NCBI GenBank assembly: GCA_946406115.1
Contig: OX291548.1
Location: 8,730,373-8,794,372 of the forward strand
From: Apoda limacodes
Lineage: Eukaryota > Arthropoda > Insecta > Lepidoptera > Limacodidae
Direction: 5' to 3'
DNA: 64,000 bases
Part shown: piece by piece, positions 44,503-55,400 of the stretch
Layout: each line of letters starts with the position of its first letter
How positions within the stretch are numbered: position 1 is the stretch's first letter
Program-made: the position numbers and the translations under genes
Notes under the pieces: generated by a model
Told to the model about the DNA's origin: nothing
The model's database searches: none
What the model saw: the letters and a program-made list of their open reading frames with translations, nothing else

Positions 44503-45959
44503 CTTTCCAGTTAGTGTAGCAGCAGCGGACGCTTATATTCTTATGACGCTAAAGCTTGTTTCGTCCTGCAGCGTCAAAACCTGTTTGAATATCTTCATTA
44601 CCTCCCTATAATTCTTATTGCTATAAATCTGCTATATCAGAGTTGCTTATATATCTTAAGGCTGTTGTTCAACTTCATTAACGTCATTGGTTCTGCAACG
44701 GAGTTAATTAAGAGTGTAGTAACACCAAACACTACATGCGTTGTATAACTCTTGCATACAGCTTACGCCTGTAATACGAAAGACAATAATAGGTTAAATA
44801 GTTATAGCAGTTTTGTACGATCCTGATATAGGGGTTATGGTGTAAGTAAAACGAATGGTAATTCTTTATTGACACCATTTAATGTTTCTAACGCTTAAAG
44901 TTTTTGTCTATAATCTAACCTTACATTATGAAAACATTTATCGAACTGAGCTAAAATTAAGGTATATAGGTAACGCTAAAGCCGGTATTTTACACTCCGC
45001 TGCAGGTAGATGACTTCGCTAAGTGCGTAGTTCCTCTCTTATGTAAACCAGAGACCGCATAATACTCTTGACTACTGGTGTTCTTTAAGATAAATTTCAA
45101 TCGCCATCTTCAATCACTTTCTGTCAAAAAAAACTAAATATTTATTTATACAAAATCACTATTAAATAACGTGGTACCTAAATTTTCTGAATATTTTTAC
45201 ATAGTTTATGTAAACAGTCACTAAAAATGACCAACATTTGAAATTAAATGTCAAAAACTATTTTAGGTTATCAGTACTTTTAGTTGTTTTACTTTTTTTT
45301 CCTTAAAATCATATTTTTTCTAAGGCGCGTCAAAATTGAGACGATAAACATGATACACAATCACATTAAACTTGCAAGCGCACTAATAATTAATATTACA
45401 CTTCAAGAACACTGTTAATCAACAATACTTACATTTCGTGATGAAAATTTTGCAATGTCCGTAGATAAACAGTAGCACTTATTTAATATTTATAAATTAA
45501 TGTAATTTTATGACTTTAGAAGTTTTTACTATCTTATTTTGAAAAATCCCGAAAACGCTACAAATGAGTAATAAGGTATCAAAATACAGATCCAACTTCT
45601 ATTTGACACCGTTATAGATATTTTATATAACTTAAGTTTCAATAAAGTTCATTATAAAGATGCAATAAAGGTTCGAGCGGAAAACTGACGATCTTATAAC
45701 ACCTGTTATACACTTCTACTATAGGTTATATAGAACCACTATAAAGAGTCTATACAGCTTAACCTGCTAAATTTTGCGCCAAAATCGAAGATATAAAGGT
45801 GTTATTACACTCTATAACTCTCTTATAAATTATACGCTAACTCTTTAATATGTAAGCAGAACCGAAAAAAGGGTCCACTACAGCTTTTCTTAACGCTAAT
45901 GTTACTTGGGTGACCACGTATCCATTGAAGAGTAACCCGGTTCTTCTATGTAATTTTTT
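44503..45959. other. No gene recognised
   Basis: AT-rich without recognisable ORF or repeat. Confidence 0.4.
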
Positions 45960-46084
45960 GGCATTGACAAGTTAGTATTTTTAATTTTTCCACTAAAGTA
46001 TTTATTTAGTAAGCATTAAGCTTTGTAAGAAGAAGAAAAAAATAATATATAGTAACTTCGCCAGTGTGCGATAAATGGAGCCTT
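45960..46084. repeat. 127-bp direct repeat, right copy
   Basis: Same order of blocks as 34,917-35,043 (GGCATTGACAAGTTAGT, AAGCTTTGTAAGAAGAAGAA, CGCCAGTGTGCGATAAATGG), with scattered substitutions and a 2-bp loss. Confidence 0.85.
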
Positions 46085-46440
46085 AAGAACACCTTCGAGG
46101 GCTGGAAGTCAATATACTAACTGATAATTTCGATAGAAGGCGTTATGTAATGCATGCTAAGTTATACTCCAACGATTTTCGCTTTTACCTTTATACAAAT
46201 GAAGACTGAAGTTCTGAGGTCCTAACAATCTAATCAAATATTGTCATACGGAAATATGTCAGAAAGATGCAGTGGAAACTTAAGGTATGTTTATATCACA
46301 CGAATAAAATATACTTTTCATATGAATACAGCTTAATCTAAATTTTCCGTTTTATCACTAAGGTGAGGTTTTGAATTAAAATACTGCCATTTACACAAAA
46401 ACGAATAGATATTTTTGAAAAGGTATTTCACTCAATTGTA

Positions 46441-46563
46441 ACGTTAAACCCAGTTTTGACTTACAATACAATTACAATTCAACTGAACATGTCACTATTG
46501 AAACGTTAAACCCCGTTTTGAACTTACAATAAAATTATAATTCAACTGAAAATCCCACTATGT
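46441..46563. repeat. Tandem duplication, 62-bp unit x 2
   Basis: ACGTTAAACCCAGTTTTGA starts at 46,441 and ACGTTAAACCCCGTTTTGA at 46,503. Both continue with CTTACAAT and AATTCAACTGAA. The units are diverged at several positions. 46,085-46,440 and 46,564-47,468 hold nothing recognised. Confidence 0.85.
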
Positions 46564-47468
46564 GTTAATCTAGGTATACGAAAATCTTATAGAAAAAGGC
46601 AGTTTCAGTTTTCCCGTATTTTCTTTTTTACTTTTGTAATTTTTCTTTCCCTAAAAACCCTTTTTCGTACTACTACTACTACGACTAATGCTATGTGAAA
46701 CAGTGTCATACAGTTTTGTAATTACATTAAAAATTATTTTTTTCAGGGTAATCTCTCTATAAATTGATCTGTGTAAAGGGGTTCATCAATAATGTAAGGT
46801 TCCTCAGGGTTCCAAAAGTCTCTACGTAGCCCAACTCGGGGGGAGGTGGGGAAAAAGCTTTTCTTACGTAATATTTTACTATAAGTTAATTATCTTGAAA
46901 GCGCGCTACAAACGCAGTTGACACGTAATTTATAGGTACGTCACTGCTACAGAGAGTGGAATCAAGAGTGTTGTATCTGGAGCAGTATGGTTTGCAAACC
47001 CTTTCAGTCCGGGCGACAATTTTGATGATATGAATTGATCTAACCTTGACTCTTACACTGATTACCTTTAAGCTTGTCTAATCTAGTCGTTCATTATGCT
47101 TACCCAAGGTATTATTCCTCGTTTGTAATTGTTTTATACAGATTTCTTTCCTTACCTTAGGTAACCTGTTTTGGTGTAACCTTTTCTAATAACATTTTAA
47201 CTATTTAACGCTTTTTAGGGAAATTCTCTGTATTTTTTTAGTTCGAAAATGACGAAAATCATATTTTTATTCATGCCCTACATTGTGTGTAGTGTTGTCG
47301 GAAAAGTCTTATTTATAGGAATAAACTGCAGGCAATTATGAGACTTTATCTCTAAAATGTACCTTTTGAATATTATTGTCTTTTAAATTAAAACCTCCAA
47401 ACTAAGCTTTAAAGATACTCACAACGAAAAATGTTTTAAACAAAATCGGTTTGTAAGTTTGCAAATAT

Positions 47469-47494
47469 CCATAGGCTGCGGTGACCGCTTACCA
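47469..47494 (+). mobile_element. Tiny non-LTR 3' tail fragment
   Basis: CCATAGGCTGCGGTGACCGC followed by TTACCATCA is the conserved 3' UTR core of the non-LTR family at 59,464-60,417. Only 26-30 bp remain. Confidence 0.6.
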
Positions 47495-47709
47495 TCAAAA
47501 AGTTTTTCAAGAAACCGCAATAATTCTCATTCTAACGACACCCGGTATTTTCGAACAATCTATCGAATCTAATACCTTTAAACGAGCAATTCTTGTATGT
47601 ATGTATCTAGCTACGTTTCATTTTAGAATTTAGAAAACGTCGTTTTTAGGCAATGATAAACTGATAAACATATTCCTGACCTATATTGGTAAGTAGTTAT
47701 ACTAATTTT

Positions 47710-47835
47710 TTTTTACTGGTCGGATTTGAAAAATTCTTTCAGTTTTAGATAGCCAATTTATCGAGGAAGGCTATATATTGTCACGCTAAGCCCAATAGGA
47801 TCGGAGAACCAATAAAGACTGTTTCAAAATCGGTG
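47710..47835 (-). mobile_element. RTE-tail-like repeat fragment
   Basis: GGTCGGATTTGAAAAATTCT, TTTATCGAGGAAGGCTATAT and AAGCCCAATAGGATCGGAG match the inverted dispersed repeat seen at 57,480-57,610. Confidence 0.5.
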
Positions 47836-47879
47836 TTTTTTTTGCTTTTGTGAGCTTCCGCTGCGTAAACAGTTAAAGA

Positions 47880-48265
47880 TTCGCAAAAATCATGTATGGC
47901 AGAATTGTTCCCGTTCGAAAGCTTTTAAAAAAAGTCCGCGACAGCACATATCTATCTTTAGTTATACCAAGGATAACCCTTGACTCATCCAAAGGACAAC
48001 TGGGATGCACCATGCAGCGTCACCAATTTTCTATTAGATCTGCATTTACCATGACTGTCCACAAAACCCAAGGGCAAAGATTCGAATCTGTTGGGGTTGA
48101 CTTAAAGTATAGTCCGGTCCAGTCTTCATGCATGGCATGTTATATGTAGCATTAGAGTTAGCGACCAACTAAGTTAAAAGTCCATCTTCCAAATGAAAAT
48201 CCTCAACTTACCCGCAATATGGAATGGAAGGAAGTATTAAGACCCGATTTCATAATTAAAACTGT
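47880..48265 (+). pseudogene. Helitron helicase C-terminal remnant
   Basis: The ORF 47,892-48,149 reads IVPVRKLLKKV, VIPRITLDSSKGQLGCTMQR, FSIRSAFTMTVHKTQGQRF and VGVDLKYSPV, the Pif1-like helicase region around motif V of Rep-helicase proteins from Helitrons. A frameshift near 48,125 moves the next block, HGMLYVAL (motif VI), to another frame, and VHLP plus NMEWKEVLRPDF follow, as at the natural C terminus. The Rep nuclease domain and upstream helicase motifs are missing. A rolling-circle transposon remnant; no 3' hairpin-CTRR end was identified. Confidence 0.85.
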
Positions 48266-48939
48266 GCTGATAAAAATATACTTTCGTAATTGATTGATAA
48301 ACTTTAAAAAAGTTAGTAAGTACTTGTTTCTAATAATGTGAAACTAATTGCATTTTTTTAATTTAAAAACCAGTTCATATTTTCTTATATTATGTCGGTA
48401 AGATCGAAAAAAAAAACGAGCAAAGCTCTCGATTTTTGAATTACGTTAACTATACATGAAAGTAACTCATGCTAACCTCTTTAGATTTTATTATGGGTAC
48501 GTTTGGTAACATCTCATTTTTCGGAAGTGATAAGTCTTGGCAATGACATTATCATCCTAATCGTATGTAGGTTTTAACCTAATTTATGGTAAATACGATA
48601 ACCCCACAAGTCGTGTGCCAAACGATAATTCAGTAGAAGGGAGATTGGTCGCGGAATTTACAATAATTCTCCGTAGCGATAAGATAACCACTTTATTTTT
48701 AGACCAGTGCGCTCATTGACTTTAATTTATAAGAACCAATACTGTCATTTCAAATTAAGTATACATTAGTCACTAAGGTAATCCAGCGTAAGGTTATCAA
48801 TATAAAAATCAATTATATTACAGTGGATTTTGATAATGTAATAGAGTTCAGGAAAATTATATTAGTTGGGATACTAGTAAGTTGTAGTTTTAGGTATAAG
48901 GAAATTATTTAAGCACAAAAAATCGAGAAGCGCAGGGAA
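48266..48939. other. No gene recognised
   Basis: AT-rich; no domain-bearing ORF. Confidence 0.4.
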
Positions 48940-49462
48940 AATTTTGATCGCTTGTTTCTTCACATTGACGGAGTATCTGGTTTCAATTCCATTACAAGAC
49001 CAAAGCAGCATCAACGCTGAATGGTATACCACAAAATGCCTGCAATACGTTTTGTCTGTAGTGACCAACAAGCGACCGAACACCAGCCTCCACGAGGTAC
49101 TGCTTCACCATGACAACGCACCCGCGCACTCAGCGCTCAAAACGAGGACGCCTGGACACCATACCGGTCAGAGTCTTGGGTCACCGTCCTTACAGTCCTG
49201 ATCTGACACCGTGTGACTTCTTTTTATTCCCTAAATTAAAAAATCAGCTGAAAGGGGCTTTCATCATCGGAAGACGCGTTAGCAACATTCGAGAAGGCCG
49301 TGGAAGAGGTGTCTGCGGCGGACTGAAAAAAATGTTTCGAGAATTGGTTCAGACGCATGAAACTTTGTATACAGGCTGGCGGAGAGTTCCTTAAAAAGAT
49401 TTAATAAAATATTTTATTCATAGAAGTTTTTTAGTTTCTCAAAGCTTTCTGAGTGACCCACG
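48940..49462 (+). pseudogene. mariner transposase 3' half (copy 2)
   Basis: It starts abruptly inside the catalytic domain with IACFFTLTEYLVSIPLQDQS and INAEWYTTKCL, keeps the second catalytic block HHDNAPAHSALKTR (about 49,105), and after a frame change the third block YSPDLTPCDFFLFPK (about 49,185-49,230). The C terminus is scrambled by another frameshift. The element ends with an inverted repeat reading CTTTCTGAGTGACCCACG at 49,445-49,462 followed by TA. The same repeat, inverted, starts copy 1 at 31,682, so both belong to one mariner family. The 5' half is missing. Confidence 0.9.
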
Positions 49463-49647
49463 TATAATTATAGCTACGTGTATGAGCTTCAAACATAAAT
49501 ACTTGTGTAAAAACGGTTTGTGTGGAAAACGACGCCAGTTACAGCAAATTAAAACTAATTTGTTACTTGCACGCTCTGGTGACTCAGCTGGTAGGTCAAC
49601 TACACATTGAGGGTAACAAATGAAAACGACACCCTGGCTTAGTAATC

Positions 49648-49900
49648 CATACTTCCATACTAATAGTATAAATTCGAAAGTAACTCTATCTCTCTGTCTG
49701 TTACATTTTCACGCTTAGACCACTGTACCGATTAAGATGAAATTTGACATGGAGATAGTTTGAGACCCGAGGAAGGATATAGGTTACTGAAAACGTCAAG
49801 TGTGAGTCGGTTTTATTTCTATAATTGGAGAGTTTCCGTTGAAAATCTTCACCAATTGCCGAATTTAGGGCAGGTGGAACCGCGGGCAAAAGCTATTTAG
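49648..49900 (-). mobile_element. RTE-tail/Metulj-like repeat, inverted
   Basis: CATACTAATAGTATAAATTC, GAAAGTAACTCTATCTCTC, TTTCACGCTTAGACCACTG, TAGTTTGAGACCCGAGGAAG and a GGAACCGCGGGCAAAAGCTA end follow the family order, inverted. A nearly complete copy. Confidence 0.7.
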
Positions 49901-51340
49901 TATTAAGCTATTGTATGTATATGTATGTCGATAAATCTGGTACATATCGACTAGTTCTGTCCTCGTAGAATTGGTAGACAACAAAATAAAGAATATTGCT
50001 CAAAAACCTCAATGACTATTAACCAAAAGTCAATACGGTAGGTAAGGGGTAGGCATATCAAAATTAAATAGTATATGTTTACAAAGCACTACATTTTTTT
50101 ATGGTTTTTGGTTCTTTACCTTTTTCATACAGCAACCTAACATTTTTTATTTCGAACGCTATAGTTAATGACAAACCGCGATTTTTGTTCATATTACACA
50201 TCGTTTGCATGTTGATTGGCAATTAATTGTTAGGTTTTTAGTCTTTTTGTGCAATTCTACGTACTAAATGACGCACTATGTTCTATGAGATAGGTAACTA
50301 CAGAGTATATACAACTGACATCGTCGCAATACATCAAAACGCGAATCTTGGTTTATGTCCGTTTTGTGGTCAACTGCATTTTATTAAACGTACACATTAT
50401 TAGGTATAATAGATATGTTACGTTTATAGATTTATCATGGTTTTGCCCATGTCTGCGTGTCATAATTTTCACAGATACCTGTACCTATGTATTTTTTCGA
50501 TTTATACGGGAGCGTTTTAGTAGGGTCACTTTCGACGCTCAATTTTAATCCCGCTGTTTTAGAAAACACTTGTTTCTAGGCCACAAAATCATATTCATCA
50601 CTAAATGTAATCACAACGTCAGTATCTAAAATTAACTTTCATCTATAATTACTACTATGGTTTTCGTTTTTATCTCGTTTTCGTTTATTTGTCCGGTAAG
50701 TACAAATCTGTACCCTCGGTGAAAACTGATACAGGTCTGAAATGACAGTTTTTGAAAAAATAGTTTTTAATATTTTGTACCTTTAGGTACATGCGTATTA
50801 CTTTTTTGTTAATAATTTTTATTAATAATTTATATAATTTTATGCCTTTTGCAAAAAATAATAAAGATAGGTATTTTTAGCCTTTATACTATGATATATG
50901 AAGAATAGCAATATATTTAATTTATTTAGACCAATAAGGGAAATAAACAAACTTGTATTATTCGTCACATTGGAATGAATATGTGTAAAATAATTAAACT
51001 AACATTATATTATATTACACTTAAACTAGTACTCGTTTGATATTGGTGAAATATGATACACCTGCGAATTGAAATAGCATTTAAATACATTAAAACTAAT
51101 ACATAAAAAAAATCCAAAACAAAACTATCACAAAACAGAAGCATCTTTAGTTTGCGGTTGTTAAAACACAATAAGTTGTTATATTTACACTAATAAATTA
51201 TTTAACACAAAAAAATAGGTAAAAAGTCATTTGTTTAATAATATATCTCAACTTGTTTTTTTCATTTTTAAATTCTAGATTGTGTCAAATGATACGATTT
51301 GTTAAGGTAGTATACTAATAATATTATTGTATTTTTTTTC
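49901..51340. other. No gene recognised
   Basis: Very AT-rich. A short ORF at 50,348-50,548 (+) has no domain. Confidence 0.4.
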
Positions 51341-51425
51341 GTCCACCAACCCGCACTAGGCCAGCGTGGTGGACTATGGCCTAAGCCTCCTTATCTAAGG
51401 AGAGGCCTGTGCAGTGGGGCGTATA
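51341..51425 (+). mobile_element. SINE type 1, 3' fragment
   Basis: ACCCGCACTAGGCCAGCGTG, GTGGACTATGGCCTAAGCC and AGAGGCCTGTGCAGTGGGGC are the best-conserved copy of the type 1 SINE 3' body. The tRNA-like head is absent. 51,426-51,844 is empty. Confidence 0.85.
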
Positions 51426-51844
51426 ACGGCTGAGGCGAATTATGTTTTTAGAGTTATATATCAAAATTATTAGTTTATGGTTCTAACTATGCAAATAAAC
51501 AAATATTTAAATTTGTAGTCTTTATTTCAATACAAGATATCAAAAAGTAGTTAATAAATGTTAAGATAATGTTAAAAAAAACACTTAGAAAACGCATCCA
51601 CAGGCTTGGGATTGAGAAAATGTAAATCATCAGTCTTTTATTTTCATCTTAAGTGGGCAAGAATGATATCTTTACTAAAACTTAACATCCCCTTGTGTCA
51701 TACACGAGTTATCAGGTACTTAATTTTATAGTTAAGTACTATTAAATTTAAAACACTTACGTTCCTACAATAATTTCTTTGGGCTTCTATAATAACTAAA
51801 CTACCAAAAAAACTATTAATAAGACACTAAGACACTAAATTATA

Positions 51845-52531
51845 GCGCTTTTTATCTTACGAATTGAGGTGCAGGAGGTACTAAAAAGGAATGGGTATAA
51901 AGTGTGCAAACGACAGCCGCGACGTCCACAAAGAAATAGAAAACCTGAAGTGAATAGACAGGCAGCCTTTATGCCATACCTAAAGGGAGTGACGGACAAA
52001 ATAGGAACTTTACTAAGTAGATACTCTTTCAAGACAGTGTACACACCGCGCTCTAAAATCGCCAAACACCTGCGGACACCGAAGGATTCTATTCCCTACC
52101 AAAGATCAGGCGTTTTCGGGATAGACTGCAGCTGTGGAAGGTCCTACGTAGGCCAAACGAAACGCACTGTATCCGAAAGGGTTAAACAACACATAACTGC
52201 TGTCAAAAACTGACAAACAAATAAATCAGCCATAGCCGAACATCTACTCAATGGCGTGCAAAATCACTGGATTGAACTTCACGAACCGAAAGTCCTCTCC
52301 ATTGAGCGCCACTATTATCCACGATTTGTACGCGAAGTTATTGAAACAAATAAATGCGACAAAAATGTTAATAGAGAAGATGGATATAATCTTTCAAAGG
52401 CGTGGAATCCTGTGATTCATAGGTTTAAACCGCGCGACAGTAATATCGGTGATAAACGCAATATAGATGTCGGCGGCCGATCGTATAATCCGCCAGATCA
52501 CGAAATTCCTAGGCAGATCGTAGAGTATTGA
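51845..52531 (+). pseudogene. Penelope-like element C terminus with GIY-YIG domain
   Basis: A single frame from 51,869 (MQEVLKRNGY) to TGA at 52,529-52,531 is broken once by TGA at 52,211-52,213. It encodes FMPYLKGVTDKIGTLLSRY, then the nuclease core GVFGIDCSCGRSYVGQTKRT, VSERVKQH and, after the stop, KSAIAEHLL. The FGI...SYVG spacing and the AEH block are those of GIY-YIG endonucleases fused to the reverse transcriptase of Penelope-like retroelements. The reverse transcriptase part lies outside or is lost; upstream DNA is AT-rich. With one stop only, the decay is recent. Confidence 0.88.
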
Positions 52532-52733
52532 ATAGAAATTATCATATAACTGAACAGATTATAATAAAAGCTTGGCTTCGCTCGCTCCGCATCTACATTT
52601 ACAAAAGAGAAACTGAACCTAACCTATCATACATGACTTATACAGTGCGATTTCTGTTCCTTTCGTTTCCATACTTTACGATCTGCCTAGGGATTTCGTG
52701 ATCTGCCGGATTTTACGATCGGCCGCCGACATG
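52466..52733. repeat. Inverted repeat of the Penelope ORF 3' end
   Basis: ATGTCGGCGGCCGATCGTA ... CCTAGGCAGATCG at 52,468-52,530 reappears inverted at 52,670-52,733 with about four differences in 62 bp. The left arm is coding (last ~20 codons of the GIY-YIG ORF) and the spacer is 139 bp. 52,740-52,900 continues with GC-rich sequence including CCTTGTCGAAACGTCGG, which may be part of the element's terminal repeat. Confidence 0.85.
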
Positions 52734-52909
52734 GACATCGTCAGTGTAGTGTGTAGAGAACATTTAAACAATGTGAGGGTAGTGGAAGAAACTGCACGAG
52801 CGGCCAAAAGTCGACGCCGCGCTCTTCAGCCAGGACAGCCGTGACCACGATAAGGTGCAATCCTTGTCGAAACGTCGGCACCCAATACAGGTACGTTTCC
52901 GTATACGTA

Positions 52910-53435
52910 CTTACGTGCATCGAGTTAAGACCCAAGTTCTATAATAATAATGAGTGAAAGTTTAGAACTAACTAACATTTAAATAGTAAGTGACATGGCA
53001 ATGAAAGTTTTCTAAAATCGAATAGCATAACATTTTTGTTCCTCTGTTAAATCTGGATGTAATAAGTCATCGGTCGAGGTCAAATAATATAGAACTCATG
53101 AGCACTCGGTTCAATATACATAATTCAAAAGAAAAATCAGATCTGCTTTTTTCGCTGCTGCTATAGGTACTGGTCCAACGCAACACTTCTTAATACTCTC
53201 TAAATTAATACGTTGTTCATATATTTTGTTTATTTTCGCTTATGACATAGAATTGTAATCGATGGCTCCGTAGCTCTCTTTGTAACTAAATATAGGAAAC
53301 TGATTTTGTGGTATACTTCAAAATTTGAATATTCAGCCACACAAAATTTTCCGCCTATGGAATTTACTTTCTTTATTTGAAGTTAGTTTTTAGAATATTG
53401 AGCAAAATCATAAAAATCTTTATAACACATTTCTA
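52910..53435. other. No gene recognised
   Basis: AT-rich, no ORF or recognised repeat. Confidence 0.4.
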
Positions 53436-53798
53436 TTACAGAAAGTTGATTAGTACGAATAGAAGAACTTCGTACCAACTGACACTAATCTCTTGGTCTC
53501 TCATAGATGTGCGCTTTTTAGTGCGTTCTATCAAAGCTTGATTAGAATCTACTTCCAAATGTGTGTGACCAGGAACTAGAAATTTGTGTTCTATAGTAGT
53601 TAATTGTTCTGAGTTCTGCACAAGTATGAGTGACATTGTTGCTACCACGGAATTTTTTCCTTGCCCGGCGCATGAATCTGAGTACATAATCAATTTTGAC
53701 GCGTTTGCAGTCAATAGTGGTAAACTATTTATAACAAAGTCATACAAGCAGGAAGAAATTTGATTTGCTCCTCCGCCTCCACTTGATTCTGGCCACAT
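53436..53798 (-). pseudogene. DDE-transposase-like fragment, family unresolved
   Basis: A 120-codon open frame reads MWPESSGGGGANQISSCLYD, LIMYSDSCAGQGKNSVVATM, and HKFLVPGHTHLEVDSNQALI. The SD-C-GQ-KN and GHTH-E-D blocks look like catalytic motifs of a DDE-type transposase or an insect multi-copy protein of that origin. I recall similar multi-copy insect proteins but cannot name the superfamily. Codons after ERTKKRTSM run into low-identity sequence. The minus-strand ATG is internal, so both ends are missing. Confidence 0.5.
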
Positions 53799-55129
53799 GT
53801 AGCAATAAGCATAATTAGTTTTCGCGGATGAACGTACTCTATCCCTTTAGCGCCAGTAAGAAGCTTACGCATAAGAAGATAGAATTACCGAATTGTATCA
53901 ATTGACACCAACGGACGTTTTGAAATGCTTGCAAGGAGTTGATAAGATTTTTGATGTAACTAAATTGTATTAATAGACACGAATGTAATAGTTCATAAGC
54001 AGTCTCGTGAAAAATAATGTAGATCGAAAAATATTAGAAGAAACCAAATTTTGACATTGTTTACTAAGTTTTAAATGTATTATATCGAATAACATCATTA
54101 TTCACGTTATTGATTTTTAAAGATGCAATCTTGAACAACAATACATTTTTAATTGTATCATAACACACAATATTTTATCAATATATTGTCTGTGGGTAAG
54201 ATGATTAAACTAAATTTGTATTATTTTACACATATAATTTAAACAAGGTCTATTCAATTTTATGAGTGGATGTCAAGTTATATTATCACACACAAGGCAT
54301 TAAAGACTCTTCGCTGATATAAATTAACTTATATTATTGTGCACGAAAAATATCTCCGTATCCAGTAGAGCTAAAGCTACGTGGATAAGATAGATACAAA
54401 GAGCATTTGACACTGATTAGATATGTTTAATAATCTTAAAAGTGCTATAAGTCGACTTATATCAGTTTTCACCGAGGGTACAGAAATTATGTAAGCGATT
54501 TTTAACAAACTTCCCGATGAGCTAGACCTGGAACTTTAAAAAAATGTAGCTCAGAATTTGATGATGAATTGATGATACAATATTCAATAGTTTAATCAAC
54601 AGTTTCATCGAGGTCTGAAAGAAATTTGATCAAAAAAATTAAACAAAATCATTCTAGTCTATAATATTGTGTTGGTGTGCGATTATTATTATAGTTTATT
54701 AACGAATTAAAACAGTCTAGGCAATGAGAAAAAAAAATTAAATAAAAGAATATCTTTTTAATATACCACCAAATACCAATAAGTATACCAAAGAAAAAAT
54801 AAACGTGGAACTCATCAAACAAAACTCAAGACTTTTTTAACGCGGGCGCCCCAGGTTTCTGCCTAAGTATATAGGAAATTGATTTTGGTCTACATTTTAG
54901 TCGATGTATAAAAACGTGATTATTTAAACACGAACAAGTCGTGTTAGGAACTATTGTTCTAAGGTTTTGACGTATAAATCTAGGATAAATCGTTAAATTA
55001 AATAACCACTTTTGAGCCGTGTTTTGAGCTAAATATTTTAAGTATAAGCGCATAATGTTGAAAACTATGTTTTGAATCACAAAGTATTAACATGATAAAT
55101 TGCCTATTCAACGATACTCCACTCGGTAA
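53799..55129. other. No gene recognised
   Basis: AT-rich. ORFs at 54,826-55,080 (-) and similar have no domain. Confidence 0.4.
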
Positions 55130-55400
55130 AGTTTTTATTCCCAGCCTAAAGGCGTTCACTTTCTTCCTAGTCTCAACCAGCAACGGCTCGCCTGCGCCTG
55201 CATCCAGTGGCATCTTGCGGCTCTAACCTTGGTGAGGAAGGCTGTTTCACCCCAAATCTTTCAATTCGTAGTCGCCACTCGAGAACCTTCCTTCTCCATC
55301 GGTTATATCGGTTCGTCGAGCGATGTGGGCTGCAATCGGTACGCCACAAAAAGACATGTCTCGCGTCCAGCGTGTACATTACACACAAAGCACGTGATAG
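55130..55400 (-). pseudogene. RTE-like retroelement C-terminal fragment
   Basis: Minus-strand frames read HVFLWRTDCSPHRSTN, RYNRWRRKVLEWRLRIERFG and CHWMQAQASR, resembling the RxDRW...VLEWRPR and RWMQ blocks at the C terminus of RTE-type polyproteins. Frame changes break it within 270 bp. GC-richer than its flanks. The assignment relies on short motifs. Confidence 0.5.

Noticed and set aside
52740..52900. Hammerhead ribozyme in the Penelope-like terminal region (CCTTGTCGAAACGTCGG)
   Set aside because: A GAAAC-GTC phrase is present, and CTGAAGAG occurs on the opposite strand, but the required core elements are not on one strand in the right order and stems could not be built. A covariance-model search would decide.
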